A stretch of DNA of 51,091 nt from Pseudomonadota bacterium (GTDB taxonomy: Bacteria > Myxococcota_A > UBA796 > CAJQPC01): positions 1 through 51,091 of the forward strand of contig JAAESX010000248.1 of the NCBI GenBank assembly GCA_024228935.1, written 5' to 3'. Under the pieces are notes generated by a model, which saw only the letters and a list, made by a program, of their open reading frames with translations, did not search any database and was not told the origin of the DNA. The position numbers were made by a program, and so were the translations under genes. Of the stretch, positions 17,690 through 25,999 are shown piece after piece. The stretch's first letter is position 1, and each line of letters starts with the position of its first letter.

Positions 17690-19066
17690 TCAGAACTGGA
17701 AGTAGATGAATGTCTGACCGTACGTCGAGCCGAGCACGGCGAGAAGTGCGAACAGCACGCAGACGAGGACGACCTGGACCGGACGGGGGAGCTTCCAGAG
17801 CAGGCCCAGGTCATCACCGCGCAGGAACATCGCGATCTGGGCGGTCAGGGGGATGGCGATGAGCGCCGCGAGCTGGATGAGCGCGTACACGTCGTCCGGC
17901 CGGAACGTGAAGCGCACGAGCTGGCCCATCAGCTCGATGAAGTGCCCCATCGACTCGGCGCGGAAGATGGTGAAGCCGAGCACCGTGAAGTGGAACGTCG
18001 CGATGATGGCGAGCGCCTTGGCTGGTCCCGACAGCGTCTTGTCCTTGAACTGCCGCTGGATGGCCAGCGCGAGCCCGTGGTAGGCGCCCCACACGATGAA
18101 GGTCCAGTTGGCGCCGTGCCACAGGCCGCCGAGCAGCATGGTCAGCGCCAGGTTCACCTGCTGGCGAACCTTGCCCGCCCGGTTCCCGCCGAGCGAGATG
18201 TACAGATAGTCCCGCAGCCACCTGGACAGGCTGATGTGCCAGCGGCGCCAGATCTCGCGTGGGCTGGCTGCGAAGAACGGCAGGTTGAAGTTGATGGACA
18301 GCTCGATGCCCAGCAGCTTGGCGATGCCGCGCGCGATGTCCGTGTACCCGGAGAAGTCGCAGTAGATCTGCCAGGTGAAGGCGTACATGCCGATCAGCAC
18401 GCCGATGCCGCTGGCCTCGCCGCCGAAGGCCTCCTCGACCAGGATGGCCAGGTTGTCGGCGACGAAGACCTTCTTGAAGTAGCCCCACAGGATGAGCCAG
18501 GCGCCCTCGGCGGTCTGCTCGCGCGTGATCTTCCGCGGGCTCTGGAGCTGCGGCATCAGCTTGCTGACCCGCTCGATCGGGCCGGCCACGAGCTGGGGGA
18601 AGAAGCTGACGAACAGCGCGAAGTCGATGAAGTTCTTCGTCGGCTTCACCTCGCCCCGATGGACGTCGATGGTGTAGGCCATCGACTGGAACGTGTAGAA
18701 CGACAGCCCCACCGGCAGCACGATCTCCAGCACGGTGCGGCTCTCGGCGAGCCCCCAGTACATGAGGAAGAGCGAGGCCTCGTCGACGAGCCAGCCCAGG
18801 TACTTGAAGACGGCCAGGATGGTCAGGTTCGTGACGACGGAGAGCCAGACCCATCGGTTGCCTCCGCCGCGCGAGAGCTTGAGCGCCGCGACGTAGTCGA
18901 TGCTCGTCGAGAGCACGATGAGGCCCAGGAACCGCCAGTCCCACCAGGCATAGAAGAACCAGCTCGCCAGCAGCAGCAGCACGTTCTGCGCGCGATGCGG
19001 GACGCCCCGGTAGATGGCGTACACCACGCCGAAGAAGAGCGGGAAGATCGGCGAGGAGAAGAGCAC
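17690..19066 (-). CDS. MBOAT-family membrane O-acyltransferase (AlgI/DltB-like)
   Basis: A multi-pass membrane enzyme of 458 residues that transfers acyl groups across the inner membrane for acylation of an extracellular polysaccharide or similar polymer. It opens with LFSSPIFPLFFGVVYAIY and NVLLLLASWFFYAWWD, as in AlgI proteins. It contains the family region IYCDFSGYTDIARG and the invariant His in GGLWHGANWTF near residue 315. Its length matches AlgI. It is the first gene of a three-gene operon with the DUF2330/MYXO-CTERM gene (10 bp gap) and the SGNH partner. The start appears to be GTG just after the convergent-looking hairpin at 19094. The substrate polymer is unknown. Confidence 0.92.
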   Translation of the reverse strand: MLFSSPIFPLFFGVVYAIYRGVPHRAQNVLLLLASWFFYAWWDWRFLGLIVLSTSIDYVAALKLSRGGGNRWVWLSVVTNLTILAVFKYLGWLVDEASLFLMYWGLAESRTVLEIVLPVGLSFYTFQSMAYTIDVHRGEVKPTKNFIDFALFVSFFPQLVAGPIERVSKLMPQLQSPRKITREQTAEGAWLILWGYFKKVFVADNLAILVEEAFGGEASGIGVLIGMYAFTWQIYCDFSGYTDIARGIAKLLGIELSINFNLPFFAASPREIWRRWHISLSRWLRDYLYISLGGNRAGKVRQQVNLALTMLLGGLWHGANWTFIVWGAYHGLALAIQRQFKDKTLSGPAKALAIIATFHFTVLGFTIFRAESMGHFIELMGQLVRFTFRPDDVYALIQLAALIAIPLTAQIAMFLRGDDLGLLWKLPRPVQVVLVCVLFALLAVLGSTYGQTFIYFQF

Positions 19067-19093
19067 GCGCGGTCAGTGTATGCCAGAGCGCGA

Positions 19094-19121
19094 AAGCCCC
19101 CTGACCAGGGTCAGGGGGCTT
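19094..19121 (-). terminator. hairpin between tRNA-Lys and the MBOAT operon
   Basis: A perfect 12-bp stem (AAGCCCCCTGAC / GTCAGGGGGCTT, 4-nt loop) lies 7 nt past the tRNA-Lys 3' end. It likely terminates the tRNA transcript. The T-run is weak. Confidence 0.65.
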
Positions 19122-19127
19122 CGACAG

Positions 19128-19200
19128 TGGGCCCACCAGGACTCGAACCTGGAACCGACGGATTAAGAGTCCGGCGCTCTACCAATTGAGCTATAGGCCC
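19128..19200 (-). tRNA. trnK: tRNA-Lys (CTT anticodon)
   Basis: A 73-nt cloverleaf with acceptor GGGCCTA/TGGGCCC, discriminator A, anticodon loop CTCTTAA (anticodon CTT) and T-loop TTCGAGT. CCA is not encoded. It lies 18 nt downstream of tRNA-His, so the two are probably co-transcribed. Confidence 0.94.
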
Positions 19201-19218
19201 GTATTCACGGGAAAAAAA

Positions 19219-19296
19219 TGGGGTGGATGAGGGGAGTCGAACCCCCGACCCCTGGTACCACAAACCAGTGCTCTAACCAACTGAGCTACACCCACC
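19219..19296 (-). tRNA. trnH: tRNA-His (GTG anticodon)
   Basis: A cloverleaf with the extra 5' G(-1) opposite discriminator C, a hallmark of tRNA-His. The acceptor is GTGGGTG/CATCCAC, the anticodon loop TTGTGGT gives GTG, and the CCA end is encoded. Confidence 0.95.
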
Positions 19297-19379
19297 ATGA
19301 GGTCGACTTCGGAGTCGTAAAGATCAGCCCCCTCGCGGGAGCGGCCCCGATCTAATCCATTTCCGGCGACCGGCAACCC

Positions 19380-22300
19380 TCATTCCGACACCCAGGCCGG
19401 GAATGCGGCCGGCGAGCCGGTGACCTCGGGTCGGCCAGCCAGGTCCGGGCCGGTGAGGACCCGCAGGACATCGCCGTCGTCGAAGGGAGTCGATGGCGGC
19501 AGGCTCGACCGGACGACGAGCAGGGTGAGCTCGTCGTCGACGTCGATCGGGAGCGCATCCAGCGGCGGCAGGATCGGGGGCCGGCGCGGCTCGGTCAGCC
19601 CGGGGAGCCAGGGCAAGGCCGGGGTCGGCTCGGCGATGGTCGTCCACCCTGCAGAGTGATCGGGGAGCTCGCCGAGCGTGGCCAGCAGCTCGAGCGGGTC
19701 GTGCCACACGTCGGTGGGGAGCAGGTCCTGGGGCGACCACCAGGGACTGGCGGCGCCGTCGGGCGTGGGCCACCAGCCGAGCGGCGTGCTGTCGTCCTGG
19801 TCCGGGCGGCAGGCCCGCGTCCCGCTGACCGGATCCCAGAGACCACCGCCATCGAGCAGTGGGCCCGACTGGACCACCCAGCTCCCGCCGGGTCCGATGG
19901 GGACGTGTGCGTCCTGCCTCGCGAAGCCCAGCGGGGTGAAGTCGAGGCGCTCGGGGGTCCCGTCGTTCACCGCGATGCGCGGCTGGCCCTCGTCGTCGGG
20001 GATGAGGGACACGGTGCGGTCGCCCACCAGGACGGTGCCGGCACCGGCCACCTCGAGGAGCTCGACCCGTCCCAGCGGACTCGTGGCCAGCACCGGACCG
20101 TCGGGGCCCCAGATGAGCGTGGTGCCGCCGACCGACTCGAGCCGCCCGAGGGCGTCCCAGACCATGGGCACGATGCGCTCGTCGGGGCCCAGGATGGAGG
20201 TCGGACGACCGAGCGCGTCGTACTCGAGGATGAGCGTGCCGGACTCCCCGATGAGCTCGGTGATGCAGCCGCCGTCGTCGACCCCGTAGCTCAGGACGTC
20301 CTCGGCGACGCCCCACGCGAGCGGGCCCACCGGCGGCGTCGCGTGGCTGGGCTGGCCGCGCTCGTCGAGCAGCACGCGTCCTCCGTCCGGCGCCGAGATC
20401 TGGCCGGGCGCCCAGAGCCAGGCGCCGTCGTCGGACTCGCGGGCGACAAGGGTGCCGCTGGCGTCCCGGTGCAGGCGCTCGGAGCGAGCGCCTTCTCCCG
20501 TCTCCGTGAGCTGGACGACACGGCCGTCTGGGCCTCGGGTCAGGGTCCGGCTGAGCAGGATCTCGCCGGTGGGCAGCTCGATCCGCAGCTGCTCGAAGTC
20601 CGGCGTGACCTCGGTCTTGCGCAGCGTGCCATCGGGGAAGCGGACCAGCGTGGCGTCCCCTCTCAGGTCCCGGTCCAGGCTCAGGGCCGTGCCGCTCGGG
20701 CTCGTCCAGCGCGTGGCTCGTCCTTCGGCGTCGTGGAGTGCGCGCCAGGTCGAGTCGCCGGAGCGCACCCGGTAGACGATGGCCCGGTCGTCCCGATCCC
20801 AGGCCACCTCGTCCTCGCCCAGGCGGACGCCGACGACGTTGCCGCCCATGTCGCGCACGAGGTCGACACCGTCGGCGCCGTCGTCCACACCGATCACGCG
20901 GCCTGCGCCGTCATGTGTCAGACGCCAGCTCATCGCGCCGGCCTCGACGCGCTGGACCGCTCCCGCCGCGCTGCGAGCGAGGATGAGCGACAGGCCCGGC
21001 GCCTGGACACCGACCAGCCGGTCGAGCGCATCCCACGTCCAGTTCGTCGTTCCGAACTGCGTGGGGTTGCCGTGGGGATCGCGCTCGATGACCTTTTCGC
21101 CGATCCCGACCAGGCGTCCCCCTGGGCTCCAGTCGAGGGCGGTCTCGACACCGTCCGGATCCCGCAGGACAAGCGGGTGTCCGGTCGCGTCGCCGACGAC
21201 GCCCCAGCGCGCACCGAGCGCGTCCTCGATCTGGGTGAGGAGGCCGTCGCTGCGGTAGCGGAATCGCAGCAGCGCGCGGCCCGCCGTCCACAGGCTGTCG
21301 AGGCGGCCGAGTCCGTCGCGTCGGAGCTGGAGGGAGACGCCGCCGGGCTGCTCGACGCGGGTCGGGCGGCCCATCGCGTCGTAGGAGATGGACCAGAGCG
21401 CGCCCCCGCGTGAGAGCAGCGTCTTGGGGCGCTCGTCTTCGTAGCTCCCGAGGATGGACTCGCTGCCCGACGGGTCGCTGACCTTGGTGACGCGGCCTCG
21501 AGTGTCCCGGTCGAGACGCGTCGCTGCGCCGCTGGGGGCCTGGATGGTGTGGAGGTGGCCGCGGGTGTCGCGCTCGAGCCGCCAGGGGACCGAGCCGCGC
21601 TGGATCGCCACGATGGCGCCGAAGGGGTCGCGGTCGTAGCGGACCGTCCGGCCCTCGGGGTCCTGGACTCCGATGAGGTCGCCGTGGCTGTCGCGCTCGA
21701 GCCTCCAGCGCCCTCCGGTGGGGTCGGTGAGGCCCGTCAGGTCGTCGGCGGTCCATTGGAGTCGCCACTGGCTGCCGCTCGTGCGGACAACCGAGGTGAT
21801 GTGGCCCGCGCTGTCGCGCTCGAGCCGCACGCCGGCGCCATCCGGGGCGGTCCAGCCGACGAGCTCGCCGTCGCTCCACTCGCGCCGTGTCGTGGCTCCG
21901 GTGGGCGCCGTCACCTGCTCCGAGGTGGCGTCCCGCTCGATGCGCCAGACGGCGGCGCGCTCGTTCTGCAGCTCGACCCCGCGTGCCGTCCAGGTGTACA
22001 CGCGGCGGAGCGAGGCTGGCCCGGCGATGTGGTCGACGCGGCCGTCGTCGTCCCGTCGGACACGGATCTGGCTGCCGTCCGGCCAGACGACCGCGCGCAG
22101 CGAGCCGTCGTCGTCGTGGCTGTAGCGGGTGCGGCCATCCGGGCCGATGCTGGTGACGAGGAGCCCGTCGGACCAGTCGTAGAAGTGCTCGTTGCCGCCC
22201 TCGGCGGCCAGCGCCGAGACCGACCCCTTGGAGTCGTGCAGCACACGCAGGGTTCGGCCATCGTCGCCCACGACGCGCGCCAGGCCGAGCGTGTCGTAGG

Positions 22301-22817
22301 TGTAGTCGAGGCCCGATCCGCGGCTGTCTTCGAGGCGGATGAGCCGACCCTCGCTGTCGAAGGCGCGATCCAGGTCGCCGAAGACGCGGTAGCCGGCGTC
22401 GGTGCGCTCAGCTCGGCCGCCGTCGAAGGTCGCGCCTATGGGCCAGGAGCCATCGTCGGCCAGGCCCTCGGGGACCGGCAGGTCGATGGGGAGGAGCTCG
22501 GTGCCTTCGACGTCCGTGAGGGTCACCCCATCACCGTCGATCAGGATGCGGTCATCCAGGCTCAGGTGCCAGACGCCGCCTCGATAGACACGTCGAACCT
22601 CCAGATCCGGTCCGCGGCCGGGCACCACCAGGTCCACGTTCTCGACGAACAGCTGGCCTGTCGCGAGGTCCACGTCGACGGTGTCCCGTCCCTGACGCAG
22701 CCGCTCGGGCGCATCGGGGCCCAGCGGCCCGATGTGCATCGGGCCGGATGGGGCCAGGACGGGGCTCGGCGCCGCCAGCGCGAGCGCCGGAAGCAGGGCC
22801 AATGCGGTGAGCATCAT
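19380..22817 (-). CDS. secreted YD-repeat (RHS-like) protein
   Basis: A 1145-residue protein with a clear Sec signal (MMLTALALLPALALAAP). Most of the body (about 120-900) is built of tandem YD-type repeats such as RLERDSHGDLIGV, YDRDPFGAI and RLDRDTRGRVT, which wrap into a hollow beta-shell in RHS and teneurin proteins. An N-terminal DUF6531-like start (VDVDLATGQLFVENVDLVVPGRG) is visible. The C-terminal part has a GGLWDPVSGTR segment, but I see no classical RHS core cleavage motif and no recognisable toxin domain; the tail is Pro-rich and ends in a short hydrophobic-acidic stretch. It lies 19 bp downstream of the TPR-CHAT gene and is probably co-transcribed. An extracellular scaffold role is as likely as a toxin role. 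Confidence 0.88.
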   Translation of the reverse strand: MMLTALALLPALALAAPSPVLAPSGPMHIGPLGPDAPERLRQGRDTVDVDLATGQLFVENVDLVVPGRGPDLEVRRVYRGGVWHLSLDDRILIDGDGVTLTDVEGTELLPIDLPVPEGLADDGSWPIGATFDGGRAERTDAGYRVFGDLDRAFDSEGRLIRLEDSRGSGLDYTYDTLGLARVVGDDGRTLRVLHDSKGSVSALAAEGGNEHFYDWSDGLLVTSIGPDGRTRYSHDDDGSLRAVVWPDGSQIRVRRDDDGRVDHIAGPASLRRVYTWTARGVELQNERAAVWRIERDATSEQVTAPTGATTRREWSDGELVGWTAPDGAGVRLERDSAGHITSVVRTSGSQWRLQWTADDLTGLTDPTGGRWRLERDSHGDLIGVQDPEGRTVRYDRDPFGAIVAIQRGSVPWRLERDTRGHLHTIQAPSGAATRLDRDTRGRVTKVSDPSGSESILGSYEDERPKTLLSRGGALWSISYDAMGRPTRVEQPGGVSLQLRRDGLGRLDSLWTAGRALLRFRYRSDGLLTQIEDALGARWGVVGDATGHPLVLRDPDGVETALDWSPGGRLVGIGEKVIERDPHGNPTQFGTTNWTWDALDRLVGVQAPGLSLILARSAAGAVQRVEAGAMSWRLTHDGAGRVIGVDDGADGVDLVRDMGGNVVGVRLGEDEVAWDRDDRAIVYRVRSGDSTWRALHDAEGRATRWTSPSGTALSLDRDLRGDATLVRFPDGTLRKTEVTPDFEQLRIELPTGEILLSRTLTRGPDGRVVQLTETGEGARSERLHRDASGTLVARESDDGAWLWAPGQISAPDGGRVLLDERGQPSHATPPVGPLAWGVAEDVLSYGVDDGGCITELIGESGTLILEYDALGRPTSILGPDERIVPMVWDALGRLESVGGTTLIWGPDGPVLATSPLGRVELLEVAGAGTVLVGDRTVSLIPDDEGQPRIAVNDGTPERLDFTPLGFARQDAHVPIGPGGSWVVQSGPLLDGGGLWDPVSGTRACRPDQDDSTPLGWWPTPDGAASPWWSPQDLLPTDVWHDPLELLATLGELPDHSAGWTTIAEPTPALPWLPGLTEPRRPPILPPLDALPIDVDDELTLLVVRSSLPPSTPFDDGDVLRVLTGPDLAGRPEVTGSPAAFPAWVSE

Positions 22818-22836
22818 GCTCCGGGGACCTCAGCCG

Positions 22837-25800
22837 TCAGGGCTGTCCGTGCAGGAAATAGGGGCCCCACCAGCCGGGGTCGGCCCCGAGTCCGTTCAGG
22901 TCCATCTCCTCGCGGAGGGCCTGCCGGGCCTGGAGGAGCGCACGGGCGGGGGAGCCGTGTTGGATGAGCGACTCGTAGAACGTGTAGACGAACTTGCTCC
23001 GGAGCGCCAGCGGGGTCTCCCAGCTGGTCGTGATGACCGAGGCGCAACCTGCCGAACGGAAGGCCTGCACCCAGCGCGACGCGACGCGCGGATCGGCCGG
23101 AGACGAGATGATCACCGTGTGGCCGTGCAGGTCCAGGCCGCGAACGTCGGCCAGGACGACCTCGCCCGAGCCGAGCGCCAGGCTGCCGCTGCCGCCCTCG
23201 CCGATGTCGGCGAGGTGGATCATCCGGGCCTTCGGGGCCTGGGCGAGGAAGTCCTCGGCCGAGGCCTCTTCGCCGGCGCGCACGAACCGCGCGGCCTCGT
23301 CGAAGTGCCGGCCGCTGTTCTCGGTCTCGGTCGGGATCTTCAGGCCTTCCTCGGTCAGCGCGTCGTCGGCGCTGAGCCCGGAGAAGCCCAGGTACTCGGG
23401 GTTGTACTTGCCGAGCGGCTCGGGCGTGGTGCGCCAGGCGTCGGCCACGGTCACGCCGTACCCGATGGTCCGGATGTCGGCGAGGTAGCGCATGCTCGAG
23501 TGCTGCTCGGGGAGCACGTTCAGGCTCACGCCCCAGAGCGGGCCGTCGGGCAGGACGATGTACCGGCCCGTGCCGGCGAGCTCGTCGTGGAAGGGCTCGA
23601 CCAGCAGGACGCGTAGGTCGTTGCCGAGCTCTCCAGCAGCCTCGGAGCTGGCGCCGGCGCCGGTCTGCTCGTATTCGGCGAGCAAGGAGACAGCGGCCTT
23701 CTCGATGGCGCCGACGTCGTCCAGGACGACCGCGCGGGCGTCATCGGGGGTCACGGCGACCGCCTCGCCGCCGTCCGGACCGAGCCGGTAGCTCAGGATG
23801 GCCATGCCCTTGAGCTCGGACTGGACCGTCGCGTAGTCGGGCAGGGCGGGGGACAGGGCGCGGTCGAAGGCCTTGGTGCTCCGCGCGTTCACGTCCGCCG
23901 TCTCGAGCGCGTCCCGAAGCTCGACCGGCTCGGGGGCGACCCCGGCGAGCCAGCGCACCGTCTGGATGCGAAGGGTCGAGTGGGCGTCGTTGTAGGAGAT
24001 GCGGTCCGCAGCTGCGAGGCCGGCCGAGGGGTCGTCCCCGATCTCGAACGCGGCGTCGATGGCTCGGGCCGCGTGCCACCAGTCGTGGGCGGCCAGCAGA
24101 GCGAGCGCGGCCTTGGGGTTGGGGCTGTCGGCGAGCAGCGCCGCGTCCGTCGCGATGTCGACGCCGGCGGCTCCGGTCTGGACGCTCATCGGGGACCAGG
24201 GGCCCCGGTGGTGGGAGGGCAGGGCGCTCCAGGCGTCGTGGTAGGCCGCCTCGGAGTCGTCCAATCGGTTCTCGGCGGCGAGCGCACGTCCCCGAGCCAT
24301 CGAGGTGAGCGGTCCCTCACCCTCGGCGGCGACGTTGTCGGCGAGCAGCGCGGCCCAGGGGCCGAGCTCGGCGCTGGCGCGGAGCGGGTCGTCCTCGGCG
24401 ACGGTCACGCCGTTGAGCGCGTGCCGGACGATGATCTCGGCGGACAGCGGACCGCTGGACTCCATCTCGGCGGCGATGCCGGCGAGCGTGGCCAGGGCGT
24501 CGGTCTCGGCGCCGACCTGGCGAGCGAAGCGTTCCTGCTCGAGGAGCGCCTCGAGGAGGACGGTCGCGGGCACGCCCTCGGCCGTGGCGAGCCCGACCGC
24601 GCGAGAGGTGAAGGGGGCGGGGTCGCCGCCAGAGGCAGCGGCTGCGCGGGCACCGGCGAGCTGGATGCGGACGCCCTCGGCGCCGACGTGCTCGGATGCC
24701 GCCAGTGTCTCGACGGCATCGGCACCGGCGCCGGTCAGCACCGAGGCGAGCGCCGTGGCCACGTCGGCGTGCTGGTCGGGGACGCTCTCGGCAGCTGCAC
24801 TGACCTCGCCGGCGAGTCCGAGCGTGTATGCGGCCTGGACCTGGTACCAGGCGGCCTTCTCGGCGAGCCAAGCGTCGTCGGACTCCTTCAGCGCGGAGTG
24901 TGCGGTCGCGGCGTGCTCCAGGGCGCTCGCGGCGTGGCCCATCGCCAGCGCGGCGTCGGCGACGGCGAGGCTGGCCTGGGCCGTCCCCAGGCTGTCCTTG
25001 GCCTCCTCGCGTGCGGCGTGGCGCTCCAGCGCGAAGGCCTCGGCGTCGTCGGCGTGGCCCACGGAGAGCCAGTTCGTGACGGCGTTCGCGCCGAGTGCGC
25101 ACGCGTGCTCGGAGAGGCCGAGCTCCTCGGCGCTGCGCGCGGCGTCGGCAAGCTGAGAGGCGGCGACGGCGCGGTCTCCCATCAGGCGTGCGGCCAGGGG
25201 AGCCGCTCGCACCGAGGCCTCGAGGTCCTCGGACTCCAGGACCGCGGTGAGGTCGCCCAGCGCGCTGACCGGGTCGCCCGTGCGCTCGCGGATCTCCGCG
25301 CGGAGAACGAGTCCCTGCCAGGACTTCGGGTCGCTCGCCTCGAGCAGGGTGTCGATGCGGGTCTCGTTGGTCTCGACGGCCGCCAGGACGAGGGCCTCGT
25401 TCGGGTCGGCGTCCGAGAGCGCCGAGGTGTCGTGGGTGGCTCCCGCGAGCAGGGCTCGGGCGGTGTAGACGGCGCCGAGCTCGGCGTCGGCCCGGGTCAG
25501 CTTCTGGGCGGCGTCGAGCGCGTCGTCCGGCCGGTCGGAGTCCAGCGCGAGGCTGGCGCGAAGCATCTGGTGGTGGAGGTCCTGCCCACCGAGGGCGGTG
25601 TTGGCATCCAGGCGGTCGAGCAGGGCGCTGGACTCGCCGGCGGTGCTGGCCTCGAAGCGCAGCAGGCGCCAGACGCGCTCGTCGTCCGACGCGGTGGAGA
25701 GCAGGCCCTCGAGCTCGCCCAGGGCGTCCCGATGGTTCCTCGAGGCGGTGAGGCTCCGAGCGCGGTCGAAGCCCTCGAGGCCGGAGAAGGGATCGTCCGG

Positions 25801-25935
25801 GTCGGCGATGGGAACCTCCGCCTTGGCCTTGCCCTTCTTGGACTGCTTCTCGGGTGTCGGTGTCGGGTCCGCCGGGGCGTCGCCGCCGTCACAGGCCCAA
25901 AGTGCAGAAAACAACAGGATCAACGAGGCGTTCAA
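22837..25935 (-). CDS. TPR lipoprotein with a degenerate C-terminal CHAT domain
   Basis: A 1032-residue predicted lipoprotein. The TTG start at 25935 has GGGAG upstream, and the lipobox LWAC places the lipidated Cys at residue 15. A Lys-rich linker follows. Residues about 50-740 are an Ala-rich all-helical array of TPR type. The last about 270 residues have the CHAT (caspase-HetF-associated) layout: MIHLADIGEG near 905, VIISSPADP near 941, AFRSAGCASVITTSW near 960, and FYESL...ALLQARQALRE at the end. The catalytic His (usually in ATHG) reads ADIG, and the catalytic Cys (usually in LSAC) reads ISSP. It is therefore probably a non-proteolytic binding module. It sits between the pseudokinase gene and the YD-repeat gene. 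Confidence 0.85.
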   Translation of the reverse strand: MNASLILLFSALWACDGGDAPADPTPTPEKQSKKGKAKAEVPIADPDDPFSGLEGFDRARSLTASRNHRDALGELEGLLSTASDDERVWRLLRFEASTAGESSALLDRLDANTALGGQDLHHQMLRASLALDSDRPDDALDAAQKLTRADAELGAVYTARALLAGATHDTSALSDADPNEALVLAAVETNETRIDTLLEASDPKSWQGLVLRAEIRERTGDPVSALGDLTAVLESEDLEASVRAAPLAARLMGDRAVAASQLADAARSAEELGLSEHACALGANAVTNWLSVGHADDAEAFALERHAAREEAKDSLGTAQASLAVADAALAMGHAASALEHAATAHSALKESDDAWLAEKAAWYQVQAAYTLGLAGEVSAAAESVPDQHADVATALASVLTGAGADAVETLAASEHVGAEGVRIQLAGARAAAASGGDPAPFTSRAVGLATAEGVPATVLLEALLEQERFARQVGAETDALATLAGIAAEMESSGPLSAEIIVRHALNGVTVAEDDPLRASAELGPWAALLADNVAAEGEGPLTSMARGRALAAENRLDDSEAAYHDAWSALPSHHRGPWSPMSVQTGAAGVDIATDAALLADSPNPKAALALLAAHDWWHAARAIDAAFEIGDDPSAGLAAADRISYNDAHSTLRIQTVRWLAGVAPEPVELRDALETADVNARSTKAFDRALSPALPDYATVQSELKGMAILSYRLGPDGGEAVAVTPDDARAVVLDDVGAIEKAAVSLLAEYEQTGAGASSEAAGELGNDLRVLLVEPFHDELAGTGRYIVLPDGPLWGVSLNVLPEQHSSMRYLADIRTIGYGVTVADAWRTTPEPLGKYNPEYLGFSGLSADDALTEEGLKIPTETENSGRHFDEAARFVRAGEEASAEDFLAQAPKARMIHLADIGEGGSGSLALGSGEVVLADVRGLDLHGHTVIISSPADPRVASRWVQAFRSAGCASVITTSWETPLALRSKFVYTFYESLIQHGSPARALLQARQALREEMDLNGLGADPGWWGPYFLHGQP

Positions 25936-25999
25936 CGTCCGCTCCCGGGGCTTCCACAGCCCGCTGCGTGAGCGGCGAGCCTATCACGCCATCCGAGGC

